Shown here in pieces: positions 34,347-42,704 of a stretch of DNA of 64,000 nt (position 1 is the first letter of the stretch; each line of letters opens with the position of its first letter). The stretch covers positions 79,549 through 143,548 of the forward strand of contig CAVSOT010000006.1 in assembly GCA_963729695.1 (NCBI GenBank), in the 5' to 3' direction. The notes below the pieces were generated by a model. The model worked only from the letters and a program-made list of their open reading frames with translations. It made no database searches and was not told where the DNA came from. The DNA comes from PALSA-693 sp963729695 (lineage in GTDB: Bacteria > Actinomycetota > Acidimicrobiia > Acidimicrobiales > Palsa-688). The position numbers and the translations under genes were made by a program.

Positions 34347-34537
34347 TGCTCGGATCCCGCCCGCGACGCCCCGATACCGGGCAACCCCGGCTCGGGACGA
34401 CGAGCGCCACATCGAATATAAAGAGAATGTTCGATAGCCATCGAGATGGCGTGGAAGTCGGGCAAGTCCATCCTCCGCAGCACCCGGGTGCCGATCTCGT
34501 CGGCGGCCACCAGCCGTTCCTCGGTCGGGTTCGGCAT
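34343..34537 (-). CDS. Small protein translationally coupled to the SPT-like gene
   Basis: 64 aa (MPNPTEERLVAADEIGTRVL...). Its TGA overlaps the GTG start of the serine-palmitoyltransferase-like gene, so the two are coupled. It lacks the DSL phosphopantetheine motif, so it is not an acyl carrier protein. The first half is predicted helical and the second half is Pro/Gly-rich. No family recognised. Confidence 0.5.
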   Translation of the reverse strand: MPNPTEERLVAADEIGTRVLRRMDLPDFHAISMAIEHSLYIRCGARRPEPGLPGIGASRAGSEQ

Positions 34538-34662
34538 GGCGGTCTACCCTACCGGCGGCGCCGGCCGGATCCCCGCATCCCCGGCGCCGCGACCCGGCGG
34601 ACGGCAGGGCCCGACCCGGTCAGAGCTGCCCGGCCGCCGCCCGGCCGGCCTCGGCGGCCAGA

Positions 34663-35100
34663 TCAGGTGGCCGCCACGGCGGCGATCACCGCGATCAGGC
34701 CCAGAATGAGCCACCAGGACGGCGCCATCTTGCGGTCCGCCAGACGAGCGTGACCAGGATCGGCGGGGTCATAGAGGACCGGAACACTGCTCCCCAGCGG
34801 ACGCGGGCTGCGGCCGTCGTCGACCCCCACGAAGCGAACGTTCGCCCCGCCGGCGGCGAACTCTACGATCGGTGTCGCCACCACGTGCTTGCGATCGCCG
34901 AGGCGGACATGATCCACCACGCATCCGGTGGCCCGGCACGCATGGGCACTCCAACGACGAGCCCGAACCAGGGGAACCGACCCCCGCACCACGAGGAGCG
35001 CCCCGATCGTGAAAATCAGCAACTGGAGTCTGGCCGCGCCGTCGCTGCTCGATCCGTGCGAGGTGCTGTACTGAACAAGCAACAGACCGGCCGTCGCCAC
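34663..35100 (-). CDS. Membrane protein, DUF3592-like
   Basis: 145 aa with an N-terminal hydrophobic segment pair (QLLIFTIGALLVVRGSVPLV), a soluble beta-rich middle (TPIVEFAAGGANVRFVGVDD, then SSVPVLYDPADPGHARLAD) and a C-terminal helix (WWLILGLIAVIAAVAAT). The VPVLYDPADPxxARL phrase is typical of DUF3592. Role unknown. Start GTG 35100. Diverges from the sigma factor gene; the 211-bp gap between them holds no other gene. Confidence 0.7.
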   Translation of the reverse strand: MATAGLLLVQYSTSHGSSSDGAARLQLLIFTIGALLVVRGSVPLVRARRWSAHACRATGCVVDHVRLGDRKHVVATPIVEFAAGGANVRFVGVDDGRSPRPLGSSVPVLYDPADPGHARLADRKMAPSWWLILGLIAVIAAVAAT

Positions 35101-35311
35101 CGTAAAGCATCGTACGGTCCTCCGCCGCCCAAATGGGCCTCACCCCTCGCTGGCGCCGGCCTCGTCCTGGCGCCGGCCGCACCCGTTTCGATCGGCGGCA
35201 GTTCCCTGAGGGAATCGGGTTCGGTAAGGTCGCCGCGGGCCGGTACCGGCACCGATCGAGGGCGGGAGATCGTGGGCAACCAAAGCACCGGTTGAGACGT
35301 CAGGTAAGAGC

Positions 35312-35866
35312 GTGGCTGTCGATGCCTGGCCGGCAGCGGGGGGCGACGCCCGCCGGGCTGCAAACGAGCAGGTTCATGCGTTGTTCGACGCCCACTACTG
35401 GGCGCTTTGCCAACTGGCCTACGTCCTCCTCGGAGACGCCGCTCGGGCGGAAGACGTCGTACAGGAGGCGTTCATGCGGACGTTCGCCGGCTGGGGCCGG
35501 TTGCGCCAGCCGGACTCGGCCCATTTTTATCTGCGCAAGGCGGTCCTCAACCAGTGCCGTTCTCGCCTGCGGAGGAGGGTCACCGAATCCCGGGGAAACG
35601 CCGCTGTTGCCGCAAACACCCGAGGCCGAGCGAGCGAGGAGTTCGAGGCCCGGCGAGCGACCGAGCTGGATGTAACTGCGGCCGTTCGCCGGTTGCCGGC
35701 CCGGCAACGCGAGGTCGTGATCCTTCGGTACTTCCTCGACCTCGGCGAGGCCGAGATCGCCGAGACGCTCGGGGTGCACATTGGCACGGTCAAGTCCCAG
35801 CTGGCCAAAGCCCGCCGCAACCTGGCCGCCAAGGGAGGGCTCGGCGAGGGAGGCAGGGATGCCTGA
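35312..35866 (+). CDS. ECF-type RNA polymerase sigma factor
   Basis: 184 aa. Region 2: ALFDAHYWALCQLAYVLLGD and AEDVVQEAFMRTFAGW (the -10 binding helix). Region 4: AVRRLPARQREVVILRYFLD and EIAETLGVHIGTVKSQLAKA (helix-turn-helix for the -35 element). Resembles the SigE/Sig-70 group common in actinobacteria. Start GTG 35312. Its stop overlaps the start of the next gene by 8 bp, the usual arrangement for a sigma factor and its membrane-bound regulator. Confidence 0.9.
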   Translation: MAVDAWPAAGGDARRAANEQVHALFDAHYWALCQLAYVLLGDAARAEDVVQEAFMRTFAGWGRLRQPDSAHFYLRKAVLNQCRSRLRRRVTESRGNAAVAANTRGRASEEFEARRATELDVTAAVRRLPARQREVVILRYFLDLGEAEIAETLGVHIGTVKSQLAKARRNLAAKGGLGEGGRDA

Positions 35867-36806
35867 CGATTTCGACGCCTATCTCCGGCGGTGTCTCCAC
35901 GACGAGGCCGACCGGTGGGTTCCTCCTCAGGATCTGGAGACGGCGCGTTCGGGCTTGACGGGCCGCATCCGTCGCCGTCGCCGGGCTCAGGTCGTCGGCC
36001 TGATTGGCGTGGTGGCCGTGGTGCTGCTGGCTGGCGTGGTTCGCCTCGACACCCGCGCCACCGCCGGACACCTCGACTCCGGCCCGACGGTCGTGACCGG
36101 CACCACGCCGAATGCATCCGGGGCTCGGGGCGCGTCGGCACCGACCCCGGCGTCCACCGTGGCCCCGACCTCCGGGACCCGTCCGACCTCGGGCCTACCC
36201 TCGAACGGGATCTCGCCCGGCCCAACGGGTTACGGGGCGCCGGGCGGCGTGGTAGTCGGGCGGCGGCCCCAAAGCGTCCCGGCTTCCACCACCAATACGG
36301 CGGCGACGCAACCACCTTCGACGGGTTTGACGGTCACGAGCGGCGTTCCATCGCCTGCCCCGCCCGGCTCGACCATCCCTCCCACCACGACCGAGCCCCC
36401 GCCACCGACGAGCACGACAGTCCCGCCAACCTCGATCCCAACCCCGCCTTGCCCCCCCGCACCGGCTACCTGGCAGTACGGAAACCAGTGCAACGGCAAA
36501 ACCGTCCAGGTCCCGACCGGCGTCACGCTCGAGCTCGAGCCGAGCGCGTGTGCCCACACCGTCTGGGGCGCGGTGGCGAGCAGTGCGCCGGCCGTCGTCC
36601 GCCCCAGCGTGTCCGTTCCGCAACCGGCCAGCGGCTCCGCCAAAGCCTTCCTGGTCGCCCTGTCGCCGGGACAGGCCGTGCTGACCATGACGGGCGTGGG
36701 ACCCTGCGCCGCGTCGGCGTCGCTATTCCGGCTGACCGTACAGGTCGTGGCGAGCAAGGGGCCCAGTCAAACCACCACGACGGCCGCTCCGAACGCACGG
36801 GGGTGA
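35859..36806 (+). CDS. Membrane-anchored putative anti-sigma or sigma-linked protein
   Basis: 315 aa from ATG 35859. A short cytoplasmic part (DDFDAYLRRCLHDEADRWVP) is followed by a basic stretch and a single membrane helix (VVGLIGVVAVVLLAGVV, about residues 46-63). A long Thr/Pro/Ser-rich extracellular linker (residues 80-200) leads to a ~100-residue domain with cysteines and SPGQAVLTMTGVGPC. The layout and 8-bp overlap with the sigma factor suggest it senses outside and controls the sigma factor. No zinc-binding anti-sigma HxxxCxxC motif is present, so the mechanism is unknown. Confidence 0.65.
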   Translation: MPDDFDAYLRRCLHDEADRWVPPQDLETARSGLTGRIRRRRRAQVVGLIGVVAVVLLAGVVRLDTRATAGHLDSGPTVVTGTTPNASGARGASAPTPASTVAPTSGTRPTSGLPSNGISPGPTGYGAPGGVVVGRRPQSVPASTTNTAATQPPSTGLTVTSGVPSPAPPGSTIPPTTTEPPPPTSTTVPPTSIPTPPCPPAPATWQYGNQCNGKTVQVPTGVTLELEPSACAHTVWGAVASSAPAVVRPSVSVPQPASGSAKAFLVALSPGQAVLTMTGVGPCAASASLFRLTVQVVASKGPSQTTTTAAPNARG

Positions 36807-36813
36807 TCCCCCG
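36798..36813 (+). terminator. GC-rich hairpin at the stop codon
   Basis: CGGGGG-TGAT-CCCCCG forms a 6-bp stem and includes the stop codon of the preceding gene. More GC-rich dyads follow, up to about 36880, between convergent genes. There is no T-run. Confidence 0.3.
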
Positions 36814-36892
36814 GAGTCAGAGACGTGGCGTCGGGCCCGGCCCTCCGGCCCGGCCGGACCGGGCCGCCCGGCCTGGCCCTGGGAGCTGGCCG

Positions 36893-37612
36893 TTACCAGG
36901 GCGCCAGTTCTGGAGGGTTGCGGATATCGGCCGGACGCCCCAACAACCAGGCCAACAACTCCCCGCCGGCGGCCTCGACGAGTTGCTCGGTCGCCTCCGC
37001 CGGTCCGGCTGACCATTCTCCGAGTCCGTCGGTCGCGACCAGCCGCACGACCACGTCAGGCTGGAGCCGCCGGGGAAGGTCGGCGCTCATCGCGGTCACC
37101 TCGGCCGTGACGAAGTCCACGGGCCAGTCTCGGGGGCCGTACCCGAGGCCCAGATCGGCATGGTGGACCTCCACCTCGCGGCGGCGGGACACGAGCATCT
37201 CCCATACGGGGAACCGCCGTTCCCCCGTGGATCCGGCGAACGCCTCCCCATCCCGGTGCCAATCGACTTGTGACATGGCCGAGGAGACTTCAGCCAAACG
37301 GGCACAGGCCGTGCGCACGTCCTCGACCACTCGGGCCGCGTCTCTCGTTCTGCCCGCCTCGATATCGGCGCTGCGCCCCTCGCGTCCATGGGGATACAGG
37401 TGGACCACCTCACCCCTTTGCGCCCCCGCCAGCATCCCAGCAACGCCGTCGGCGTTGCGAGCCAAGTGGGTGAGGACCATGGCCCGATTCCATCCCGGCA
37501 GGATCGACGGACCGCGCCAGACGGCGTCGTCGACCCCGTCCACCGTGCCCAGCAGCCTGGTGGTGGCCTTGTCGATGGCGTCGACGCGGGTGGGGATGTC
37601 GATGTCGATCAC
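36893..37612 (-). CDS. Maleylpyruvate isomerase family mycothiol-dependent protein
   Basis: 239 aa from GTG 37612. The N-terminal mycothiol/DinB-like helical domain reads LPGWNRAMVLTHLARNADGVAGML (zinc-binding His), then VSRRREVEVHHADLGLGYGPRDWP with the second His cluster. The C-terminal part is an SCP2-like fold (VVVRLVATDGLGEWSAG). The family includes the mycothiol-dependent maleylpyruvate isomerase, but most members have no known substrate. The start overlaps the aldo/keto reductase stop by 4 bp, so the two are coupled. Confidence 0.85.
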   Translation of the reverse strand: MIDIDIPTRVDAIDKATTRLLGTVDGVDDAVWRGPSILPGWNRAMVLTHLARNADGVAGMLAGAQRGEVVHLYPHGREGRSADIEAGRTRDAARVVEDVRTACARLAEVSSAMSQVDWHRDGEAFAGSTGERRFPVWEMLVSRRREVEVHHADLGLGYGPRDWPVDFVTAEVTAMSADLPRRLQPDVVVRLVATDGLGEWSAGPAEATEQLVEAAGGELLAWLLGRPADIRNPPELAPW

Positions 37613-38535
37613 GATCCGGCGGGCCCGATCGCGTCGACGGCATCGACGTCCTCCGGGCTGAGGGACCAGCCGGCCGCAGCCACGTTGGCGGCGATCTGGG
37701 CCGGCTTGGTGGCCCCAGCAATCACGGAAGCCACCTCGGGCTTGGCGAGCAGCCAGGCGATGGCCAGTTCCAGCAACGTGTGGTTGTGACCCTGTACCCA
37801 GTCGGTGAGAGCGTCGATCTGGTCGAAGGTCTCGTCGGTGAGCATGCGGGTACCCCGGTCGCCCCACCGGTGCAGCCGAGTGCCTTCCACTGGTTGCTCA
37901 CCCCGTTGGTACTTGCCCGTCAGCAGGCCGCTCGCCAAAGGAAAGAACGGCAAATAGGCGATCCCCAGCTCACGGCAAGTGGGAAGCACGTCCTGCTCGT
38001 CACCCCGGTTGAGGAGGTTGAAGTTGTTTTGGACGCTAGCGAAGCGCGGGCCGCTGCCCGCCGCCTTCTCCGCGGCGCGCAGCTGGGCCGCGGAAAAGTT
38101 CGAGCAGCCGATTTCGCGTACCTTGCCGGCGGCCACCAACTCGGCCAGGGCTCCCATGGTGTCCTCGATCGGCGTCTCAGGATCGGGACGATGGAGCTGA
38201 TAGAGATCGATGTAGTCCCGGTTCAGCCGGCGCAGGCTGGCGTCCGCCGCCCGCCGGACGTACTCGGGGTGGGCGCCCCCCGTCCCGTCCTCTCCAGCCA
38301 CGGGGCTACCGAACTTGGTGGCAATCACCACCTCTTCCGAGCGTTTTCCCAACGTCTCGCCGAGCAGCGCCTCGCTGGCCCCGTAGATATCCGCCGTGTC
38401 GAAGAAATTGATCCCCTGGTCCAGCGCGGCCTCGACCACGGCGGGTACCGCCTCCGCCGGCATCCCAAAGCCGAAGTTGTTGGTGCCCAGCCCGATGACC
38501 GTCACCTCGAGCGACCCTATTTTCCTGGTCTCCAT
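37609..38535 (-). CDS. Aldo/keto reductase
   Basis: NADPH-dependent reductase, TIM barrel, 308 aa from ATG 38535. Family signatures: VIGLGTNNFG, GINFFDTADIYGASEALLGE with the catalytic Asp and Tyr, VVIATKFGSPV (catalytic Lys), YIDLYQLHRPDPETP (catalytic His), EIGCSNFSAAQL and the cofactor-binding end VIAGATKPAQIAANV. Substrate unknown. First gene of a two-gene unit with the mycothiol-dependent protein. Confidence 0.9.
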   Translation of the reverse strand: METRKIGSLEVTVIGLGTNNFGFGMPAEAVPAVVEAALDQGINFFDTADIYGASEALLGETLGKRSEEVVIATKFGSPVAGEDGTGGAHPEYVRRAADASLRRLNRDYIDLYQLHRPDPETPIEDTMGALAELVAAGKVREIGCSNFSAAQLRAAEKAAGSGPRFASVQNNFNLLNRGDEQDVLPTCRELGIAYLPFFPLASGLLTGKYQRGEQPVEGTRLHRWGDRGTRMLTDETFDQIDALTDWVQGHNHTLLELAIAWLLAKPEVASVIAGATKPAQIAANVAAAGWSLSPEDVDAVDAIGPAGS

Positions 38536-38586
38536 TGGGTTCTGCTTACCACAGGTCCGAAGGCGGCCGAGGACGCCGCTGCCTTG

Positions 38587-38622
38587 CTCGGCCTTCGTCT
38601 CGGCCTTCGTCTCGGCCTGCGT
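38587..38622. repeat. 12-bp tandem repeat, three copies
   Basis: CTCGGCCTTCGT twice and a one-mismatch third copy in the gap between the divergent aldo/keto reductase and Crp-family genes. It may affect promoter spacing; nothing further can be said. Confidence 0.7.
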
Positions 38623-38667
38623 CGGGCCACCAAGCCGGGCGGCCGATCCGTCTAGCGTTTCATCCCA

Positions 38668-39309
38668 ATGGAGTTCAGCTTTTTGGCGGATCTGGACCAG
38701 AGCCAGCGGGACCTGGTGCTGAGCCGCTGTGTCCCTCGTCGTTATGCCCGTCGCCAGGTGCTCTTCCACCACGGCGACCCCAGCAACGGCATGCACCTCA
38801 TCACCTCGGGCCGGGTCATGATTCGCATCTCGGTCCCGTCCGGCGAAGAGGCGTGCCTGACCGTGTCGGGCCCCGGCGAGCCCGTCGGCGAGCAGTCCCT
38901 GCTGTCAGAGGAAAGCCGGCGGTCAGCGTCCGCAGTGGCCCTGGAGCCCGTCGAGACGATGTTCCTGTCCACGGTCGAGTTCGTGGCCTTACGAGCGGAA
39001 AACCCTCGCCTCGACCGCCTGCTCCTGAAGGTGCTCACCGCCCGGGTCCTGCGGCTCACCGACCAGCTCGTCGAGGCCTTGTTCGTCTCCGCCCCCAACC
39101 GAGTGCTGCGCCGGGTCGCCGACGCGGCCGGGATGTATGGCGACGGCGTGATTCCGCTCTCCCAGGAGGAGATCGCCTCGCTGGCGGGCTGCACCCGGCC
39201 GACGGTCAACCGGGCCTTGCGGACCGCGCAGGACGCCGGCGCGGTCGATCTGGCCCGCCGCCAGATACGGGTGTTGGACCTGGACGGCCTCCGGCGCCTG
39301 GCTGGGTGA
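38668..39309 (+). CDS. Crp/Fnr-family transcriptional regulator
   Basis: 213 aa. The N-terminal cyclic-nucleotide-binding-type barrel reads RQVLFHHGDPSNGMHLITSG and GEPVGEQSLLSEESRRSASA. The dimer helix follows, then a C-terminal winged helix with LSQEEIASLAGCTRPTVNRAL. The phosphate-binding cassette is not the standard cAMP RxS type, and there is no N-terminal Cys cluster for an iron-sulfur centre, so the signal is unknown. Diverges from the aldo/keto reductase, which it may control. Confidence 0.88.
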   Translation: MEFSFLADLDQSQRDLVLSRCVPRRYARRQVLFHHGDPSNGMHLITSGRVMIRISVPSGEEACLTVSGPGEPVGEQSLLSEESRRSASAVALEPVETMFLSTVEFVALRAENPRLDRLLLKVLTARVLRLTDQLVEALFVSAPNRVLRRVADAAGMYGDGVIPLSQEEIASLAGCTRPTVNRALRTAQDAGAVDLARRQIRVLDLDGLRRLAG

Positions 39310-39719
39310 AGCCCGGGTTCGCAGCCGTCCTCCGCCATTTCGACTGCGAACCCGGTGCGGATGGCCCCTGCCGACCCAGAGACCACCCGCGGGGCGCCCC
39401 TTCTGACCATGCTCCCGCTCCCTAGCGGGAGATCACGGCAAGTTGAGCATCCCAGAGCCGGCCCAAAACGTCCGTGCCTACCAGCACAGTCCGGGCGTGA
39501 CCTTCGACACACCCCGGTGGCCGTGTGGTCCGCAGGGGCGTGCGAACTGCGCAGCCAGCGGGACAACCGTCGCCCGCCTGCTCCCGCTCGCCCGCCTGCC
39601 CAGGCCCCCGTCGCCTGCTTCGTCGGCTTTCCGCCCACGACTCTCCCCCGCCACCTTTGGACATCTGAGCAGCCTCAGGCTGCTCAGATGTCCATTTGTC
39701 GCACGCGGAGGCCGACAAG
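39310..39719. other. Intergenic gap without a gene, ends in a long hairpin
   Basis: About 410 bp between the convergent Crp-family gene and tRNA-Glu. Open frames here are shadows without recognisable protein. The only structure seen is the 18-bp inverted repeat at 39658-39694. Confidence 0.5.
39658..39694. terminator. 18-bp perfect inverted repeat (one-base centre)
   Basis: TGGACATCTGAGCAGCCT is followed by one base and its exact reverse complement, 25 bp beyond the 3' end of tRNA-Glu (minus strand). It probably terminates the tRNA transcript and the opposing Crp-gene transcript. The arms are too perfect for chance. Confidence 0.6.
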
Positions 39720-39792
39720 CAGCCCCAACGGGATTCGAACCCGTGTCTCTACCTTGAGAGGGTAGTGTCCTAGGCCACTAGACGATGGGGCC
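39720..39792 (-). tRNA. tRNA-Glu (anticodon CTC)
   Basis: The minus strand reads GGCCCCATCGTCTAGTGGCC at the 5' end. The anticodon arm is CTACC-CTCTCAA-GGTAG (anticodon CTC, codon GAG), and the T-arm contains GGGTTCGAATCCC. The acceptor 3' strand TGGGGCT pairs with the 5' end; the last base is discriminator G. CCA is not encoded. 73 nt, all four arms fold. Confidence 0.93.
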
Positions 39793-40424
39793 TGGTAGCG
39801 GTCTGGAAGTCTATCGGGCCTTCGGGTCAGCTTCGGCGGCGCCCTGTCCCGCTCGTTGGCGAAGGCGGTCGGCAGCGGGCGGTCGGCAGCGGGCCACTGG
39901 GGCCCCGGTCTCTAGTCCTAGCGCCCCGAGCCCAGACAGCCTCGACAATCGTGCAGCGCGCCGCCCCCATCTGTCAGGACCGGGCCAACCTCACCGCATC
40001 GAGCCCACCATGGCTCCGGACACCAAACGGGAGGGTCAGTCCGCCAGACCGGCCCTCCCGTGATGCTGCTCCCTCTTGGCCGCGGAGCCTAGACGGCCGC
40101 GTCGCCCACCGCAAGTGGTGACGGCCGCCCACGGTGGTAGCACAGCTCCGCCGAGAGGTCCTGCGTGCTGCGGCCCCGGCCCGGAGCCGCAAATCCAGCC
40201 AGATACGGCCTGGCGCCGAACGATGTTCACATCCTCGACACGACCTCGTCACGGAGGGTTCGCCTGGACCTGATGCAATGGAAGGTAGCCCGGCGGCCTC
40301 CCCCGGGTGCACGAAGCGGCAGCCCCGGGACCAGTCGTCCCCCCACCGGTCCCGGGGCGCCGTCTTCAGGGGCTCCTGGGCCCGCCGACCACATCTGATC
40401 GCCGGGCGATGACCGGAGACCGGG
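39793..40424. other. 632-bp gap after tRNA-Glu, no convincing gene
   Basis: Open frames on both strands look like GC-driven shadows (Arg/Pro/Gly-rich, no recognisable motif). Sequence behind a tRNA 5' end followed by small unknown genes suggests accessory DNA, but no integrase and no repeated tRNA 3' end were seen. Confidence 0.4.
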
Positions 40425-40632
40425 TTACGCCCTGAGTATCTCCACGTTGGCGTCGACGGGAATCGGGCGCTTGAACCACCGATCGGGCGTGTCCTCGATG
40501 AGGGCGATCATGTCCTCGCGCCCGAAGAAGGCCTCCTCGATTCGCGTCCGCGACCACTTCAGTGCCGTCCTCCGTTCGAACCCGGTCCCCGGGCCGGACG
40601 TCGGCGGCCTTCCCTGCGCTCCATTCAGCCAT
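40425..40632 (-). CDS. Small conserved-looking protein, frameshifted
   Basis: ATG 40632 opens MAEWSAGKAADVRPGDRVRT. After TEVV the sensible sequence continues in another frame as SRTRIEEAFFGREDMIALIE and ends VPVDANVEILRA-like (PIPVDANVEILRA) at the TAA 40425. One extra base near 40553 accounts for the break; corrected length is 68 aa. The RPGDRVR and FFGREDMIALIEDTPDRWFK pattern looks like a known type of small actinobacterial protein of unknown role. Confidence 0.55.
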
Positions 40633-40721
40633 CGGCAGGCTCCTCTCGCGTGCGGAAGTGCCTCGGCACCACCCGCGCCAGAAACGAAAACCGGGTTCTT
40701 ACCTCGACCCGGCGGCGCGGA

Positions 40722-41087
40722 TCAAGCTGCCTTGGGCTCGAGCTGGCGGAACCGGTCCAGGAATCGATCCACGATGGCCTCCGGAATGCGACCGCGCTCG
40801 CCGATCTCGATGCCCTGGCGACGGGCCCAGGCCCGCACTGCGGCCGGACGAGCGAGGTACCGCTGGACCACGTCGGCTGGGAGTCGACCCCGTTCGCTCA
40901 CCTCGATTCCCTGCGTGCTCGCCCACTTGCGGACTGTTGCTGGCTGGGCCAGATACAGCTCGATCACGGCTTCAGGGATTCGCCCGCGCTCGCCAACGCC
41001 CAAGCGCCGTTCACGCGCCCAAGCCCGCACCTCCGCGGGATCCCACTCAGCCTCACCGTTTATACCGTTTTCGTAATTCACGATCAA
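40722..41087 (-). CDS. Triple-repeat Lsr2-type DNA-binding protein
   Basis: About 121 aa, almost entirely three tandem modules with an exact 32-residue period (about 17-48, 49-80, 81-112). Each has the layout VRxWAxxxGxxVxERGRxPxxVxxxYLA: W at 23, 55, 87 and the RGR triplet at 34-36, 66-68, 98-100. This is the C-terminal DNA-binding domain of Lsr2, which binds the minor groove of AT-rich DNA through RGR. The N-terminal oligomerisation domain of Lsr2 is absent. Start is TTG 41087 or GTG 41081; no ribosome site is visible and TATTCT lies about 10 bases upstream, so the mRNA may be leaderless. The gene is followed by AT-richer DNA that it may bind. Confidence 0.82.
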   Translation of the reverse strand: MIVNYENGINGEAEWDPAEVRAWARERRLGVGERGRIPEAVIELYLAQPATVRKWASTQGIEVSERGRLPADVVQRYLARPAAVRAWARRQGIEIGERGRIPEAIVDRFLDRFRQLEPKAA

Positions 41088-41289
41088 TTAGAATACCGGC
41101 TTTCAGCTACAGCGCGTTCCATCATTGCTGACGTTGAATGACTATCACGATAAGCGATTGCGGCTATCACCAAAGAGATTCCGCCTGACCAGGTAACGGG
41201 TGTGCGGCCTGGCCCCACCCGGTCGCCTATTTCCGACCTAGAGAATGGGCCGGTGCTTATCCTCCGGTCGAACGGCTTTTCTCGCAAAC
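41088..41289. promoter_or_regulatory. AT-richer intergenic region upstream of the Lsr2-repeat gene
   Basis: About 200 bp clearly less GC-rich than the rest of the window, between the VC0807-like gene stop and the Lsr2-repeat gene start on the same strand. It contains TATTCTAATTGATC just before the start (minus strand). Lsr2-type domains prefer AT-rich DNA, so it may hold the promoter and a self-binding site. Confidence 0.4.
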
Positions 41290-41949
41290 TTAATATTCGG
41301 TGGCCGATGCCGAACGCCCCACCGCCGCCCGTACCTCATCACGTAGCAGTACCGTCGCAGCTGCGAACCCGACGGCCAGCACCAGCCACGAAACGACGGT
41401 GTGCAACGCAAGGTAGGTGGTCGTGGTCATGTGCATGACCATCACTACGGACAAAAACGCCACCAGGAGTTGCTCGGCTCCGTAGAGAACCGAGATCCTC
41501 TGCAATAGGCGGGCCACACCCGGGTCGGTTACGTCGAGCACCGACTCCGGAACCAGTTCGGCGACCACCCGCGCGATCAGCGGTCTTCCCATCAAGCCGG
41601 AGCCGGCATACAGGAGGCCACAGATGGCCGTGACCACCGCTGGAGCGATGAAGAACATTTTCGCCGAGTGCAACGTGATCGCAACCGCACCACGAAGGAT
41701 CATCTCAATCAGGCCGAGGAGCAGGAGTCCCGAGAGAGGCCGTCCTCGCAGCCATCGAGCCGCCTGGCACGAGCCGTTCCACGCCAACGCCAGGCAAATC
41801 GCTCCCACCAGCCCCCACACGCGCCGGCCCACGAGGAAGCATACGGCGGGAATGGCGGCGCCGAGGATCAAGCCTGGGATGGCTTTGGAAGCGATCAGAG
41901 TTACCGTTCGCCGGTCCCGGAGTGGGAGGGAAACGGTTGACTCGATCAC
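41290..41949 (-). CDS. Membrane protein, VC0807-like family
   Basis: 219 aa, about six membrane helices. The segment SAKMFFIAPAVVTAICGLLY followed by SGLMGRPLIARVVAEL matches the VC0807/DUF3159-type group (LxxGRPL after the third helix), whose function is unknown. Start ATG 41949. Confidence 0.6.
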   Translation of the reverse strand: MIESTVSLPLRDRRTVTLIASKAIPGLILGAAIPAVCFLVGRRVWGLVGAICLALAWNGSCQAARWLRGRPLSGLLLLGLIEMILRGAVAITLHSAKMFFIAPAVVTAICGLLYAGSGLMGRPLIARVVAELVPESVLDVTDPGVARLLQRISVLYGAEQLLVAFLSVVMVMHMTTTTYLALHTVVSWLVLAVGFAAATVLLRDEVRAAVGRSASATEY

Positions 41950-42299
41950 GCAACCAACCGGGGCCAGCTCACCACCAACTCAGAGGCTCGCGACCGCCCG
42001 TTGAGACGCGAGAAGTTCACCGGAGTGTCCAGATCCTCTCTCGGAGCCCGATTTGACCGGCCGTACGGTGAAAGCGGACGCTCCCGACCTCCCGCCGGTC
42101 GCGAGGATCCTGCTTTCATGGCTCAACCATCGCAAGGTCAGGCGGCGGGAACGTGGCTGTCGGATGAGCGGCGTCGGGAAATCGGATGAACCTCTGGTTA
42201 CGGGCACCGGGGTGCTTCGGACAGGCCAACGGCTGGTACCCGTCTACGCGAACGAAAAGCTCGGGGTGTCGCTCAGCGCTGACCGCGCATCGACACCGT
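41950..42299. other. 350-bp gap, no gene recognised
   Basis: Only short overlapping frames without recognisable motifs or ribosome sites. Confidence 0.4.
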
Positions 42300-42681
42300 T
42301 CACGCCGCCTTGATCAGCGGCACCATCCGGAAAAGCTCCCCGTCTGACCCGGTGGCGATCGAGATGAGGTGTTACCCCCGCGCCAAGCAGGCACCGGTCC
42401 GGGACCGCCCGGCCGTGCTCCACGGCGACCAGTTCCACGGTCCCGGTGACGCTGTGCCGAAGGAGGTCTTCCGGTGAGGCGCGGCCCTCCCGAACCGCGC
42501 CCATCGCTCGCTCCGAGCTCCGTGCGCACATCCACTCGAGGTTCTCTGGATCATCGTCGGTCTGCACGATGAGCCAACTGCATCCCTCTGTGTCGCGAGC
42601 ACAACAGACGCTGGGCCAGTCCTCTCTCGAAAGCACATCGTCGACCAATAGTTCGAGATCGAATCCGCAAAACCGCAACAT
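42300..42681 (-). CDS. Hypothetical protein, frameshifted near its C-terminus
   Basis: Starts at 42681 with MLRFCGFDLELLVDDVLSRE. Up to VPDRCLLGAGV it reads well, then it degenerates. The next frame gives HLISIATGSDGELFRMVPLI and stops at TGA 42300. One extra A in GTAACAC near 42373 explains this; corrected length is 126 aa. Acidic N-terminal half with SWLIVQTDDDPENLEWMC. No family recognised. It follows the 80-aa gene at 42705-42947 on the same strand (23 bp gap). Confidence 0.5.
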
Positions 42682-42704
42682 GGCGCTCTCCTCCTCCCCT
42701 TCTC

